Of a stretch of DNA of 64,000 nucleotides, positions 32,317-41,635 are shown piece after piece. The DNA comes from Streptomyces toyocaensis (GTDB lineage: Bacteria; Actinomycetota; Actinomycetes; Streptomycetales; Streptomycetaceae). The position numbers and the translations under genes are program-made. Positions within the stretch are counted from its first letter, which is position 1, and each line of letters starts with the position of its first letter. Where the stretch lies: the NCBI RefSeq assembly GCF_000725125.1, contig NZ_JFCB01000001.1:496001-560000 (forward strand), in the 5' to 3' direction. A model generated the notes under the pieces. The model made no database searches, had not been told where the DNA came from, and saw only the letters and a program-made list of their open reading frames with translations.

Positions 32317-32760
32317 GTGGCCGACCTCTACGAACTCCAACTCGCTCTCCACCTTCCGGGCTCCTTCGCACCCGATGACCTCGCCCTGCTGCGATGGCAC
32401 TTGGGGATGGAGGGCGGACGGCAGGGTGGCGGTTACGCGTACCCCCTGTGGGACGCCCGGGGCGCGGCGTTGCGGATCGGGGGCGCGCTGGTCGGGGAGT
32501 TGCACTCCGGTGGTGGTGCGGGATGGGCGCTGACCGTGCGGCAGGAGACGCATCCCGACCACTTCGACGCTCTGCGCAGGATCGTGCTCTGGCTCGGCGC
32601 TCGTACGACGACCGTGGGCACCGTGGGGCACCTCCGCTTCTACGAAGAGGATGTCCCCGACGTGCTGATCGCGGAGAGCGGAGCCGTACGCCGAGAGGTC
32701 CTGCGTGTCGACAGGACCGTCGGGACGGCGGATCACGTGATCCCCGACTTCTACGCCTGA
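32317..32760 (+). CDS. Conserved hypothetical protein
   Basis: 147 residues from GTG at 32317 (VADLYELQLALHLPGSFAPDDLALLRWHLG). One alpha/beta domain with FDALRRIVLWLGARTTTVGTVGHLRFYEEDVPDVLIAESG and a C-terminal strand VLRVDRTVGTADHVIPDFYA. Familiar as an uncharacterised Streptomyces family. Divergent from the zinc-ribbon-like gene with 76 bases between starts. Confidence 0.6.
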   Translation: MADLYELQLALHLPGSFAPDDLALLRWHLGMEGGRQGGGYAYPLWDARGAALRIGGALVGELHSGGGAGWALTVRQETHPDHFDALRRIVLWLGARTTTVGTVGHLRFYEEDVPDVLIAESGAVRREVLRVDRTVGTADHVIPDFYA

Positions 32761-32809
32761 ACGGTGGCCGGTGCCGCGTCTCCTCCCGGTGCGGCGCCGG
32801 GCACCCCGC

Positions 32810-35728
32810 TCACTTGATCGAGCACTCCTTCACGTCCAGCGGTGTCGTGTCGCCCGCCGGTCTGCTGCACAGGACCTCCGCCTTCGACACACCCTCCGGG
32901 GTTCTCCGGACCCGGGCGAGGACGATGCTGTGGCCGTGCCGTTCGCCGTACAGGGGTGCGTCGGTGAAGTCGATCGTGCCGGTGGCCATCCCGTCCAGCT
33001 TGACGCTCCTGAGGTTGATCCAGGTCGCGGCGCGGCTCTGGGGTACGTCTCCGAGGCTGGCCGCCCAGTACAGCGCACGCGTGGCGTCGTGGGACAGGGC
33101 CGTCTGACCGCTGGCGAAGTCGGCGGCGTCGTACGTGGCCTCCCCGTCCTTGAGCCAGGGGAGGTGCTCGGCGGCGTCCTGGTAGAAGGCGGTCCCGGAC
33201 GCCGCTTCCCGCAGCTCGGCCAGAGCGGCGTGGTACAGCGTGATCCGCGGAGCCACGCCGTCCCGGCCGCCCGTGCCGGAGAACTTGGCCTTGCTCAGGT
33301 CGTCACCCGTGAGGATCGAGATCTCCCTGTTCGCGCAGCCCGGTTCGACGCCCAGCTGGGTCATCAGCGGCCCGATGTCCTCGACCCGTCCGGCGAAGTA
33401 GATCACCGAGGGGACGTTCTCCCCGCGGCAGATGCTCTCCGCGTGCAGGCGCAGCTCGGGCTTTCCGTTCGCCACCCGGTAGGTCCGCGCGGGCAGCAGC
33501 CGGAACCCCTCCCGCTTCAGCATCTCCCCGCCGTACAGCGCCTGTTCGCTGGTGTATCGGTCCTGCGACTCCTTCGTGTCACGCGCCAGCACCAGGGCGT
33601 GCGGGGCCCTGTCCCGGCCGCGCAGCTGCCGGGCGACGAGACCGAGCGCCTCCGCCTGGTGCTCGTCGGGAGCGGCCAGGCTGAACCAGTTGGAGAACTC
33701 CTTCGGCAGGTAGGTCGCCGAGTTGGTGCCGGACACGACCGGCAGTCCCGCCGCGTGGAGCCGGCGCGTCACGTCGGGGCTGCTCTGCAGGTCGCGGCCG
33801 AAGCCGACGACTCCGACGACGGTCGGGTCACGGTCGGCGTAGGCGGCGATCGCGTCGGCCGTGACGCGCTGGTGCCCCATGTCCGCGCCGCCGTTGGCGA
33901 GCAGAACCCGTACCTTCACCCGGTAGTTCTCGTTGACGACACGCTGGGCGAGGTAGACGCCGGCCAGCTCCTCGGCGCCCTTGACCAGGGACGGGTCCAC
34001 CGCGGCCGAGCTCAGCGGTCCCGCGTACACCACCGTGACGTAGGTGCCGGGGTGGTCGCGCAGCACCTCGGCGTTCTCGGCGTGCACCAGCTCCTCCAGC
34101 TCGCGCAGCCTCCCGCCCTCCTCGCCGGCCCCGCCGGAGAGGTGGGCGCCGAACCGCACGTCCCCGGCGGCTATGCCGACGCACTCCGTGCCGCCCCCGG
34201 GCGCGCGACGCAGCTCGGTGTCGCGGTCGGCGGTCAGCAGACCTGCCGAGCAGTACGTCCGGTGCAGTTCGCGGGCGTGGACGACGCCCGCGGTGGCGGC
34301 GAGGGCGAGGACCAGGATCAGGCTGTGCGCCGACCACACGACACGGGCCACGGACGGCCGGTGCCCGGCCCTCACGCACCGCCAGTCCGTCTGGCGCAGC
34401 TGAACCAGCTCGTCACGGGGCAGCGGGATCCTGAGCACCCAGGGCAGGGCGTTGGTCCTGCTCGGCGACTGGTCGGCCCGGAGATTCCCGGCCCATTCGT
34501 CATACCAGTGCCGCAACCGGTGCTGCAGGCGCGAGGGCCCGGTCCGGGACGGGGGCTGGGGCTGCGGCCGGTTCATCGGCGCGGTTCCGTCGGGGCCCCG
34601 GTCGAGCAGCGCCGCGTCGCCCGACGCCACGCCCGCCACGATCAGCAGCGGGTCGAGCTCGCTGCGTCGGCTGCGGACGTCACTGACCGCCCTGATCAGC
34701 TCGATACCTCCGTTCTCCCGGCCCACCCGGCGCAGGAACAGCACCGGCGGCCGGGTCCGCTTCAGCCCTCGCAGGTCCCAGCTGCCGCGCCGGTGGCTGT
34801 CCCGCAGATCCTCGAAGAGCGCCAGCACGTACAACTGGAGGGGGAACGGGCCGCCCTCGCGCATGGCCTCGGACACGTCGTAGGCGCGGGCCGCTATGGC
34901 CCGCCAGGAGCGGACCGGCCGCAGGAGCCGCACGCTTGTCGACTGGCGGCGGGCGGCGGACTGCAGGAACGTCGTGGTCAGGAACCACCGGCTCTCCCTG
35001 CGCAGCCACAGGAAGAGGGGCGCGCGTCCGGGCACGTGGTTCAGGAGGGCGAGCAGGATCATCAGCCCGATGCCCGCCAGGACGGCGACGTACCACTCGG
35101 GACGGGTGAGCAGCGCGGTGAAGGCTCCCAGGACACCCATGGGAAGGAACTGCTGCACGTCGTTGAGCAGCACCTGCCGGTTGCGGCGCGGGGGTCTGCG
35201 AGGGCGCCAGCGCTGCCGGGCGAGGATGCGCAGAAGGTGTGTCTGGGCCTGCTCCCGCTGGGCGTTCCCGTCCGGGGTGCCTGCCGGGGCGGTCGGCCAG
35301 TGCTCGCGCATCTCCGGATCGTCGGTGGCTTCCTGAAGGGCGCGTACGAGGCCCAGGCGGGGGAAGGAGTAGGGCCGGTAGGTCGCGGAACGGTCGCCCC
35401 ACTTCCGGGGGTCGCCGAGGTCGCGCAGGAGCCGTACGGCCTGGGCGGTGGGGTCGAGGCTTCCCGGCTGCGGCTCGGTCGGGGCGACGGCCAGGCGCGT
35501 ACCGTGGCGCTGCTGTCCTTCGCTCAGTTCGTCGACGAGTTCGGTGACGCGGTCGTCGTCGGCGGCGTCCTCCGCGTGCAGCACGATCACCGGCATCGGA
35601 GGATCACCGGCCCGGAAGTCCTGGATCAGCGACTCCAGTTGTCGCTGCACGTCGATCCCCGCCCCGGTCGACATGCCCGGGTGACCGCCCGGGCAGTCCT
35701 GAGGGAAGTTCTGGTCGCGGCCGTGCAT
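32810..35728 (-). CDS. Two-TM protein with extracytoplasmic periplasmic-binding-like receptor domain
   Basis: 972 residues from ATG at 35728 (GGGG stretch upstream). The cytosolic part (1-160) starts MPVIVLHAEDAADDDRVTELVDEL and is P-loop-like in pattern without a clear Walker A. TM1 is in FTALLTRPEWYVAVLAGIGLMILLALL. A second cytosolic block contains RTRPPVLFLRRVGRENGGIELIRAV. TM2 is SLILVLALAATAGVV, followed by a C-terminal ligand-binding domain of the branched-chain/ANF receptor fold (VTVVYAGPLSS, VVGVVGFGRDLQSSPDVTRRLHAAGLPVVSGTNSATYLP, PSVIYFAGRVEDIGPLM). The layout is sensor-like: extracellular binding and intracellular output. It is not a solute-binding lipoprotein because no signal peptide or lipobox is present. 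Confidence 0.75.
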   Translation of the reverse strand: MHGRDQNFPQDCPGGHPGMSTGAGIDVQRQLESLIQDFRAGDPPMPVIVLHAEDAADDDRVTELVDELSEGQQRHGTRLAVAPTEPQPGSLDPTAQAVRLLRDLGDPRKWGDRSATYRPYSFPRLGLVRALQEATDDPEMREHWPTAPAGTPDGNAQREQAQTHLLRILARQRWRPRRPPRRNRQVLLNDVQQFLPMGVLGAFTALLTRPEWYVAVLAGIGLMILLALLNHVPGRAPLFLWLRRESRWFLTTTFLQSAARRQSTSVRLLRPVRSWRAIAARAYDVSEAMREGGPFPLQLYVLALFEDLRDSHRRGSWDLRGLKRTRPPVLFLRRVGRENGGIELIRAVSDVRSRRSELDPLLIVAGVASGDAALLDRGPDGTAPMNRPQPQPPSRTGPSRLQHRLRHWYDEWAGNLRADQSPSRTNALPWVLRIPLPRDELVQLRQTDWRCVRAGHRPSVARVVWSAHSLILVLALAATAGVVHARELHRTYCSAGLLTADRDTELRRAPGGGTECVGIAAGDVRFGAHLSGGAGEEGGRLRELEELVHAENAEVLRDHPGTYVTVVYAGPLSSAAVDPSLVKGAEELAGVYLAQRVVNENYRVKVRVLLANGGADMGHQRVTADAIAAYADRDPTVVGVVGFGRDLQSSPDVTRRLHAAGLPVVSGTNSATYLPKEFSNWFSLAAPDEHQAEALGLVARQLRGRDRAPHALVLARDTKESQDRYTSEQALYGGEMLKREGFRLLPARTYRVANGKPELRLHAESICRGENVPSVIYFAGRVEDIGPLMTQLGVEPGCANREISILTGDDLSKAKFSGTGGRDGVAPRITLYHAALAELREAASGTAFYQDAAEHLPWLKDGEATYDAADFASGQTALSHDATRALYWAASLGDVPQSRAATWINLRSVKLDGMATGTIDFTDAPLYGERHGHSIVLARVRRTPEGVSKAEVLCSRPAGDTTPLDVKECSIK

Positions 35729-35879
35729 GGACACCCCCCGTTGTCGTAAGACACATGTGTCACAAGCGCCTTGTGAGGATATCGCCCGGCTCCGACAACT
35801 GCTCCTGGCGAAAACACAGTTCGTCGTGGCGGTCATCCGCCCCCGCGGAAGGTCCTGCGATCGGGTGATGCCGTACGGC

Positions 35880-35945
35880 GGGGCACGTACGGGGGCGGGG
35901 GTGTCGTAGGACGGGGCACGGGCCGGTGCGGTGGTGTCGTACGAC
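35880..35945. repeat. Two tandem 33-bp repeats
   Basis: Units 35880-35912 and 35913-35945 share GGGGCACG at the start and GTGTCGTA-GAC at the end, with several differences in the middle. They lie in the 543-bp gap between the divergent receptor and betaine genes; the rest of the gap holds the heptamer array at 35971-36075 and no gene. Confidence 0.7.
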
Positions 35946-35970
35946 GGACAGCCCGCATGCTCTCGGTGCC

Positions 35971-36075
35971 GACCGCCGACCGCCGACCGCCGACCGCCGA
36001 CCGCCGACCGCCGACCGCCGACCGCCGACCGCCGACCGCCATCCGCCAACCGCTGACCGCCGACCCCCGACTCCC
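35971..36075. repeat. Heptanucleotide tandem array (GACCGCC)
   Basis: Ten perfect copies of GACCGCC (35971-36040) are followed by five degenerate ones to 36075. The array lies 197 bp upstream of the betaine aldehyde dehydrogenase start and is a likely length-variable locus. Confidence 0.9.
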
Positions 36076-36271
36076 GGAGCCGGGTGACCGCGGCAACCGG
36101 TTCCCCGGCCCCGTCCCGGCCGCCCATTGGGCCGCCCGGGTCACCCGGCCACCCGGTCACCACCCGGTCGCGACGGCTGCCGTGCGTCCCGTCGCCGTCG
36201 GCCGCACGATGGGCCGTGTCGCCGACCGGCGGACCGATCGGTGCCGGTCGGATGCGAAGGAGGCCCCCGGG

Positions 36272-37738
36272 ATGGGCGAGCTGTACATCGACGGCGAGTG
36301 GACCGCGGCGGCGGCAGGCGGACGGCGGGAGGTGGTCAACCCGTACGACGCCTCCGTCGTCACCACCGTGGACGAGGCGGACGCCGCCGACGTGGACCGC
36401 GCCGTGCGTGCCGCCCGGCGCGCCTTCGAGGAGGAGGACTGGGCAAACGCCCCCACCCGCCGGCGTGCCGACCTCCTGATGCGGGTCCACGACCTGCTGC
36501 TGCGCGACATCGACGAGATCGCCCGCACCGAGACCCTCGACACCGGCAAGACGCTGACCGAGGCCCGCATCGACGTGGAGGACGTGGCGAACGCCTTCCG
36601 CTACTTCGCGGAACTGGCGGGCAAGGACGGCGGCCGTGTCGTGGACGTCGGCCCGGACGTCCTGAGCCGGGTCGTCCACCAGCCGGTCGGGGTGTGCGCG
36701 CTCATCGCCCCCTGGAACTACCCGCTGCTGCAGGCCTCGTGGAAGGTGGCTCCGGCGCTGGCCGCGGGCAACACCTTCGTCCTCAAACCCAGCGAGACCA
36801 CACCGCTCACCACGATCGCCATGATCCGGCTGATCGAGGAGGCCGGTGCCCCGCCCGGCGTCGCCAACCTGGTGCTCGGCTCCGGAGCGAGAGTCGGTGC
36901 GGCGCTGACCGCCCACCCCGAGGTCGACCTGGTCTCCTTCACGGGAGGCCTGGCCACCGGCCGGGCCATCATGGCCGCCGCCGCCGAGGGGCCGAAGAAC
37001 ATCGCCCTGGAACTCGGCGGCAAGAACCCCAACATCGTCTTCGAGGACGCCGACTTCGACGCCGCCGTGGACTACGCGCTGGACGCCGCCTTCCTGCACG
37101 CCGGGCAGGTCTGCTCCGCCGGTTCGCGTCTGCTCGTCCAGGACTCGCTGCACGACCGGTTCGTCGACGCCCTCGCCCGGCGCGCCCGGGCGATCCGTCT
37201 CGGCAACGGCATGGAGGAGGGGACCGAGAGCGGCCCGCTCAGCTCCGCCGAGCACCGCGAGAAGGTCGAGGGCTACATCGCCGTCGCCCAGGAGGAGGGC
37301 GCCCGGCTCGTCACCGGCGGCACCCGCCCCGACGACCCGGCGCTCAGCCGCGGCTTCTTCCTGCTGCCGACGGTCTTCGCCGACTGCGACAGGTCCATGC
37401 GCATCGTGCAGGAGGAGGTCTTCGGGCCCGTGGTCACCGTCGAGCGGTTCCGCACCGAGGACGAGGCGGTGGAACTGGCCAACGACACCCGCTACGGCCT
37501 GGCCGGCGGTGTGTGGACCTCCGACGCGAGCCGCGCCCAGCGCGTCGCCCAGCGGCTGCGGCACGGCACCGTGTGGATCAACGACTTCCACCCCTACGTA
37601 CCGCAGGCCGAGTGGGGCGGCTTCGGCCGCTCCGGCGTCGGGCGCGAGCTGGGTCCCACGGGCCTTCGTGAGTACCAGGAGGCCAAGCACATCTACCAGA
37701 ACCTCGCTCCGGCGCCCTCCGGCTGGTTCAAGGGCTGA
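36272..37738 (+). CDS. betB: Betaine aldehyde dehydrogenase
   Basis: NAD(P)-dependent oxidation of betaine aldehyde to glycine betaine, the second step of choline-to-betaine synthesis. 488 residues, normal for the family, from ATG 36272 after GAAGGAGG; the longer open frame upstream runs through the tandem repeats and is non-coding. Signatures: APWNYPLLQASWKVAPALAAGN, KPSETTPLT, SFTGGLATGR, catalytic glutamate in LELGGKNPNIV and catalytic cysteine in AGQVCSAGSR. The following gene is a choline-dehydrogenase-type oxidoreductase and then a BCCT transporter, which fixes the substrate assignment better than sequence alone. A related gamma-aminobutyraldehyde-type enzyme is the alternative. Confidence 0.85.
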   Translation: MGELYIDGEWTAAAAGGRREVVNPYDASVVTTVDEADAADVDRAVRAARRAFEEEDWANAPTRRRADLLMRVHDLLLRDIDEIARTETLDTGKTLTEARIDVEDVANAFRYFAELAGKDGGRVVDVGPDVLSRVVHQPVGVCALIAPWNYPLLQASWKVAPALAAGNTFVLKPSETTPLTTIAMIRLIEEAGAPPGVANLVLGSGARVGAALTAHPEVDLVSFTGGLATGRAIMAAAAEGPKNIALELGGKNPNIVFEDADFDAAVDYALDAAFLHAGQVCSAGSRLLVQDSLHDRFVDALARRARAIRLGNGMEEGTESGPLSSAEHREKVEGYIAVAQEEGARLVTGGTRPDDPALSRGFFLLPTVFADCDRSMRIVQEEVFGPVVTVERFRTEDEAVELANDTRYGLAGGVWTSDASRAQRVAQRLRHGTVWINDFHPYVPQAEWGGFGRSGVGRELGPTGLREYQEAKHIYQNLAPAPSGWFKG

Positions 37739-37813
37739 CCCGGCACGGCACGGTACCGCCCGTCACCACCCGACGGTCCCGACGGCACCGACGGCCCCGA
37801 GGAAAGGCACTCC

Positions 37814-39385
37814 ATGACCTCCACCACCCCGCACGGCGCGGAGTCCTCCTACGACTACGTCGTCGTCGGCGGCGGCACCGCCGGCTGTGTGCTCGCCGCC
37901 CGCCTGAGCGAGGACCCCGACTGCCGCGTCTGCGTCATCGAGGGCGGCCCAAGCGACGTCGGTGACGAGCGCATCCTGCGCCTGCGCAACTGGATCAACC
38001 TGCTCGGCTCGGAGTTCGACTACGGCTACACCACGGTCGAACAGCCACGCGGCAACTCCCACATCCTGCACTCACGGGCCCGGGTGCTCGGCGGCTGCTC
38101 CTCCCACAACACGCTGATCAGCTTCCTGCCGCTGCCGCAGGACCTCGACGACTGGGTCGCCGCGGGCTGCGCCGGCTGGGACCCGGCGACGATCCTCCCG
38201 TACCGCGACCGGCTGCGGACCACGATCGTCCCGGTGGCCGAGGCCGACCGCAATCCCATCGCCAAGGACTTCGTCACCGCCGCCTCCCGCGCCACCGGGG
38301 TCCCCGTCATCGACGACTTCAACGCCGAGCCCTTCGCCGACGGCACCGGCTTCTTCTCCCTCGCGTACAAGCCGGAGGGCAACTTGCGCTCCTCGGCGTC
38401 CGTCGCCTACCTCCACCCCGTTCTGCACCGCCCCAACCTCACGCTGCTGCTGGAGACCTGGGCCCACCGGCTGCTCACCGACGCGTCGGGGAGGCTGACC
38501 CGCGTCGCCGTCCGCGGCGCCGACGGCGAGCCCGCCACCGTGCGCGCCGAACGCGAACTCCTGCTGTGCGCCGGCGCCATCGACACCCCGCGGCTGCTGA
38601 TGCTGTCCGGCATCGGCCCGGCCGACGACCTGCGCCGCGTCGGCATCGACGTCCACGTCGACCTGCCCGGCGTGGGGGAGAACCTGCTGGACCACCCCGA
38701 GTCGGTGATCGTCTGGGAGACGGAAGGCCCGCTGCCGCCCAACTCCGCGATGGATTCCGACGCCGGCCTGTTCCTGCGCCTCGACAAGGGGCAGCCGCGC
38801 CCGGACCTGATGTTCCACTTCTACCAGGTGCCGTTCACCGTCAACACCGAACGTCTGGGCTACCCCGTCCCCAAGTACGGGGTGTGCATGACACCGAACG
38901 TGCCCCGGGCCCGCTCCACCGGCCGCATGTGGCTGCGCAGCTCCAACCCGGCCGAGCACCCCGCCCTGGACTTCCGGTACTTCACCGACCCCGACGGCCA
39001 CGACGAGCGCACCATCGTCGAAGGGCTCAAACTGGCCCGGGAGGTCGCCGCCACCGATCCCCTGAGCGGCTGGCTCGTGCGCGAGGTCGCACCCGGCCCG
39101 GACGTCACCTCCGACGCCGCCCTGTCCGAGTACGGGCGCCGCGCGGCCCACACCGTCTACCACCCGGCGGGCACCTGCCGCATGGGCGCGGCGGACGACC
39201 CGATGGCCGTCTGCGACCCGCACCTGAGACTGCGCGGCGCCGAGGGCGTGCGCATCGTCGACGCGTCGGTGTTCCCGACGATGCCCACCATCAACCCCAT
39301 GGTGACCGTCCTGCTCGCCGCCGAACGCGCCGCCGACCTGCTCACGGGTCGCCCGGCGCCCACCGGGCGGGCGGGGGCACGGTGA
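37814..39385 (+). CDS. betA: GMC oxidoreductase, probable choline dehydrogenase
   Basis: FAD enzyme that oxidises choline to betaine aldehyde. 523 residues from ATG 37814 (GAGGAAAGG upstream). FAD-binding GxGxxG: YVVVGGGTAGCVLAARLSE; GMC signature 1 around SRARVLGGCSSHNTLI; signature 2 GAIDTPRLLMLSGIGP; C-terminal catalytic pair region HTVYHPAGTCRMG and VFPTMPTINPM. It sits between betB and a BCCT carrier on the same strand with 75- and 104-bp gaps, so an osmoprotectant operon is likely. Confidence 0.85.
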   Translation: MTSTTPHGAESSYDYVVVGGGTAGCVLAARLSEDPDCRVCVIEGGPSDVGDERILRLRNWINLLGSEFDYGYTTVEQPRGNSHILHSRARVLGGCSSHNTLISFLPLPQDLDDWVAAGCAGWDPATILPYRDRLRTTIVPVAEADRNPIAKDFVTAASRATGVPVIDDFNAEPFADGTGFFSLAYKPEGNLRSSASVAYLHPVLHRPNLTLLLETWAHRLLTDASGRLTRVAVRGADGEPATVRAERELLLCAGAIDTPRLLMLSGIGPADDLRRVGIDVHVDLPGVGENLLDHPESVIVWETEGPLPPNSAMDSDAGLFLRLDKGQPRPDLMFHFYQVPFTVNTERLGYPVPKYGVCMTPNVPRARSTGRMWLRSSNPAEHPALDFRYFTDPDGHDERTIVEGLKLAREVAATDPLSGWLVREVAPGPDVTSDAALSEYGRRAAHTVYHPAGTCRMGAADDPMAVCDPHLRLRGAEGVRIVDASVFPTMPTINPMVTVLLAAERAADLLTGRPAPTGRAGAR

Positions 39386-39489
39386 CCGGTCCGCGGTCCC
39401 CGTGGGTCTTCCGCGCCGTGGAGCGCCGGCGAATGCCGTCGGCCGCCGGCGGCCGACGTACTGGCCCTCAGTGAAGGAGGAACACGACC

Positions 39490-41616
39490 GTGTCGACCAC
39501 CGGAAGGGAGGGTCCCGGGACGGCGCCGGACGAGACGCCGTCGGAGGAGGTACCGATGGGGACGGTCCGGCTCAAACCCGTGGTGTTCTTCGGGTCGGCC
39601 GTCCTCATTCTCGCGATCTCGATCTGGGCGATGATCACCCCCTCCGGCGCGGAGGAGACCATCGGAGTGGTGGTCGGCAGGATCTCCGGCTGGTTCGGCT
39701 GGTACTACTTCCTCGCCGCGAGTCTGTACCTGCTGTTCGTCGTCTTCATCGCCGTGTCCAAGTACGGCACGGTCAAGCTGGGCCCCAAGCACTCCAAGCC
39801 CGACTACGGCCTCTTCACCTGGGGGGCGATGCTGTTCGCGGCGGGCATCGGCATCGACCTGATGTTCTTCTCGGTCTCCGGGCCCGTCAGCCACTACCTC
39901 GCGCCGCCGCAGGGTGAACCGGAAACGCTGGAGGCCGCCCGGCAGGCCGTGGTGTGGACGCTGTTCCACTACGGCATCACCGGCTGGGGCATGTACGCGT
40001 TGATGGGCATGGCGCTCGGCTACTTCTCGTTCCGCTACCGGCTGCCGCTCGCCATCCGCTCCGCTCTCTATCCGATCATCGGCCGCCGGATCCACGGACG
40101 GATCGGTGACACCGTCGACCTGGCGGCCGTCATCGGCACCGTCTTCGGCATCGGCGTGACCCTCGGCATCGGCGTGGTGCAGCTGAACTACGGACTGAAG
40201 GTCCTCTTCGACGTGCCGGAGGGACTCGCCGCGCAGATCGCCCTGATCGTCATCGCGGTGGGAATGGCCACCGCGTCGGCGGCGTCCGGTGTGGACAAGG
40301 GAATCCGCAGGCTGTCGCAGCTCAACATCCTCCTCGCCACCCTGCTGATGCTCTACATCCTGGTCGTGGGTGAACCGTTCCGGCTGCTCAACGCCGTGGT
40401 CCAGAACGTCGGCGACTACGTCAGCCGTTTCCCCTCGATGACCCTGAACACCTTCGCCTACGACCAGCCCACCGAGTGGCTGGACGCGTGGACGCTCTTC
40501 TTCTGGGCATGGTGGGTCGCCTGGGCGCCGTTCGTCGGGCTCTTCCTGGCCCGCATCTCCCGCGGCCGCACCCTGCGCGAGTTCGTCGCGGCGACGCTGG
40601 TCATCCCGTTCCTCTTCACCGGTCTCTTCCTGGCGATCTTCGGCAACAGCGCCCTGTTCGTGGTGCGCGACGGGAACGCCGAGTTCGGCGAAACGGCCAT
40701 GAACGTCCCCGAGCAGGGCTTCTACACGCTCCTGGAGCAGTATCCGGGGTTCCTGTTCAGCGCCGGACTCGCGACGTTCGTCGGGCTGCTCCTCTACGTC
40801 ACCTCCGCGGACTCCGGAGCCCTGGTCATGGGCAACCTCAGCGCCGAACTGCCCACCCCGGTCACCGACGCGCCCCCGTGGCTGCGCATCTTCTGGGCGG
40901 TGGCGACGGGGCTCCTCACCCTCGCCATGCTCATCGTGGGCGGGGTGCAGGCACTCACCAACGCCACCATCATCATGGGGCTGCCCTTCTCCTTCGTGAT
41001 GTTCCTGATCATGGCCGGGCTCTATCTGGCGTTGCGCACCGAGTACATGAAGGTGGAGGCGAGGGTGACCACGCTTCCCCTGTCGCTGTCGGGGCGCATG
41101 CCGCAGCACGGTCTGCCGGGGGCGCCGAACTGGCGGCACCGGCTGGCGCGCGCGATGGCGTTCCCCAGCAGGCGGGCGGCCGCGCGCTTCGTCGACCAGG
41201 TCTGCCGCCCCGCCTTCCAGGAGGTCGCCGAGGCGTTGCGGGAGCAGGGAGTGGAGGCGGAGGTCCTGGAAGGCACCGTCGAGGAGAACGGCCTCACCCA
41301 TGTCGGGCTGCGGGTGCCTATCGGCACCAGTGACACGTTCCTCTACGAGGTCTGGCCGGTGGAGCTGCCGACCCCCGCGTTCGCCACCCGGTCGGTCACC
41401 ACGCACGACACCTACGTGCGTTTCGAGGTCCGGCTCACCGAGGGCAACCAGGAGTACGACGTGATGGGGTACACCAAGGAGCAGCTCATCGCCGACAGTC
41501 TCGACCAGTACGAGCGGCACCTGGAATTCCTGAGGGTGCGCCATGAGACGGCCGCCGGGTCGGCCCTTCCCGACCACCGTCCGGACGCGCCGGACGCCCA
41601 CCTGCCGGAGCAGTAG
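39490..41616 (+). CDS. betT: BCCT-family choline/betaine transporter
   Basis: 708 residues from GTG 39490 after GGAGGAACAC. Twelve TM helices occupy about residues 35-530 with the family segments FTWGAMLFAAGIGIDLMFFS, WGMYALMGMALGYFSFRY and the tryptophan-rich TM8 TLFFWAWWVAWAPFVGLFLARISRGRT. A long hydrophilic C-terminal domain (about 535-708) is typical of BetT-type high-affinity choline carriers and is linked to osmotic sensing. Proton- or sodium-coupled choline uptake supplies the two enzymes upstream. Confidence 0.88.
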   Translation: MSTTGREGPGTAPDETPSEEVPMGTVRLKPVVFFGSAVLILAISIWAMITPSGAEETIGVVVGRISGWFGWYYFLAASLYLLFVVFIAVSKYGTVKLGPKHSKPDYGLFTWGAMLFAAGIGIDLMFFSVSGPVSHYLAPPQGEPETLEAARQAVVWTLFHYGITGWGMYALMGMALGYFSFRYRLPLAIRSALYPIIGRRIHGRIGDTVDLAAVIGTVFGIGVTLGIGVVQLNYGLKVLFDVPEGLAAQIALIVIAVGMATASAASGVDKGIRRLSQLNILLATLLMLYILVVGEPFRLLNAVVQNVGDYVSRFPSMTLNTFAYDQPTEWLDAWTLFFWAWWVAWAPFVGLFLARISRGRTLREFVAATLVIPFLFTGLFLAIFGNSALFVVRDGNAEFGETAMNVPEQGFYTLLEQYPGFLFSAGLATFVGLLLYVTSADSGALVMGNLSAELPTPVTDAPPWLRIFWAVATGLLTLAMLIVGGVQALTNATIIMGLPFSFVMFLIMAGLYLALRTEYMKVEARVTTLPLSLSGRMPQHGLPGAPNWRHRLARAMAFPSRRAAARFVDQVCRPAFQEVAEALREQGVEAEVLEGTVEENGLTHVGLRVPIGTSDTFLYEVWPVELPTPAFATRSVTTHDTYVRFEVRLTEGNQEYDVMGYTKEQLIADSLDQYERHLEFLRVRHETAAGSALPDHRPDAPDAHLPEQ

Positions 41617-41635
41617 GCGCGCGGGCGCCGCCGGC

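Noticed and set aside
32771-35749. A long plus-strand open frame opposite the receptor gene
   Set aside because: Antisense shadow with low-complexity composition; the minus-strand product has TM helices and a recognisable binding domain.
35971-36075. CRISPR array
   Set aside because: The repeats are 7 bp with no spacers and there are no cas genes.
35957-36271. N-terminal extension of the betaine aldehyde dehydrogenase through the heptamer repeats
   Set aside because: The extension encodes a repetitive Pro/Thr/Ala/Asp peptide and the family start MGELYIDGEW is preceded by a good GGAGG.
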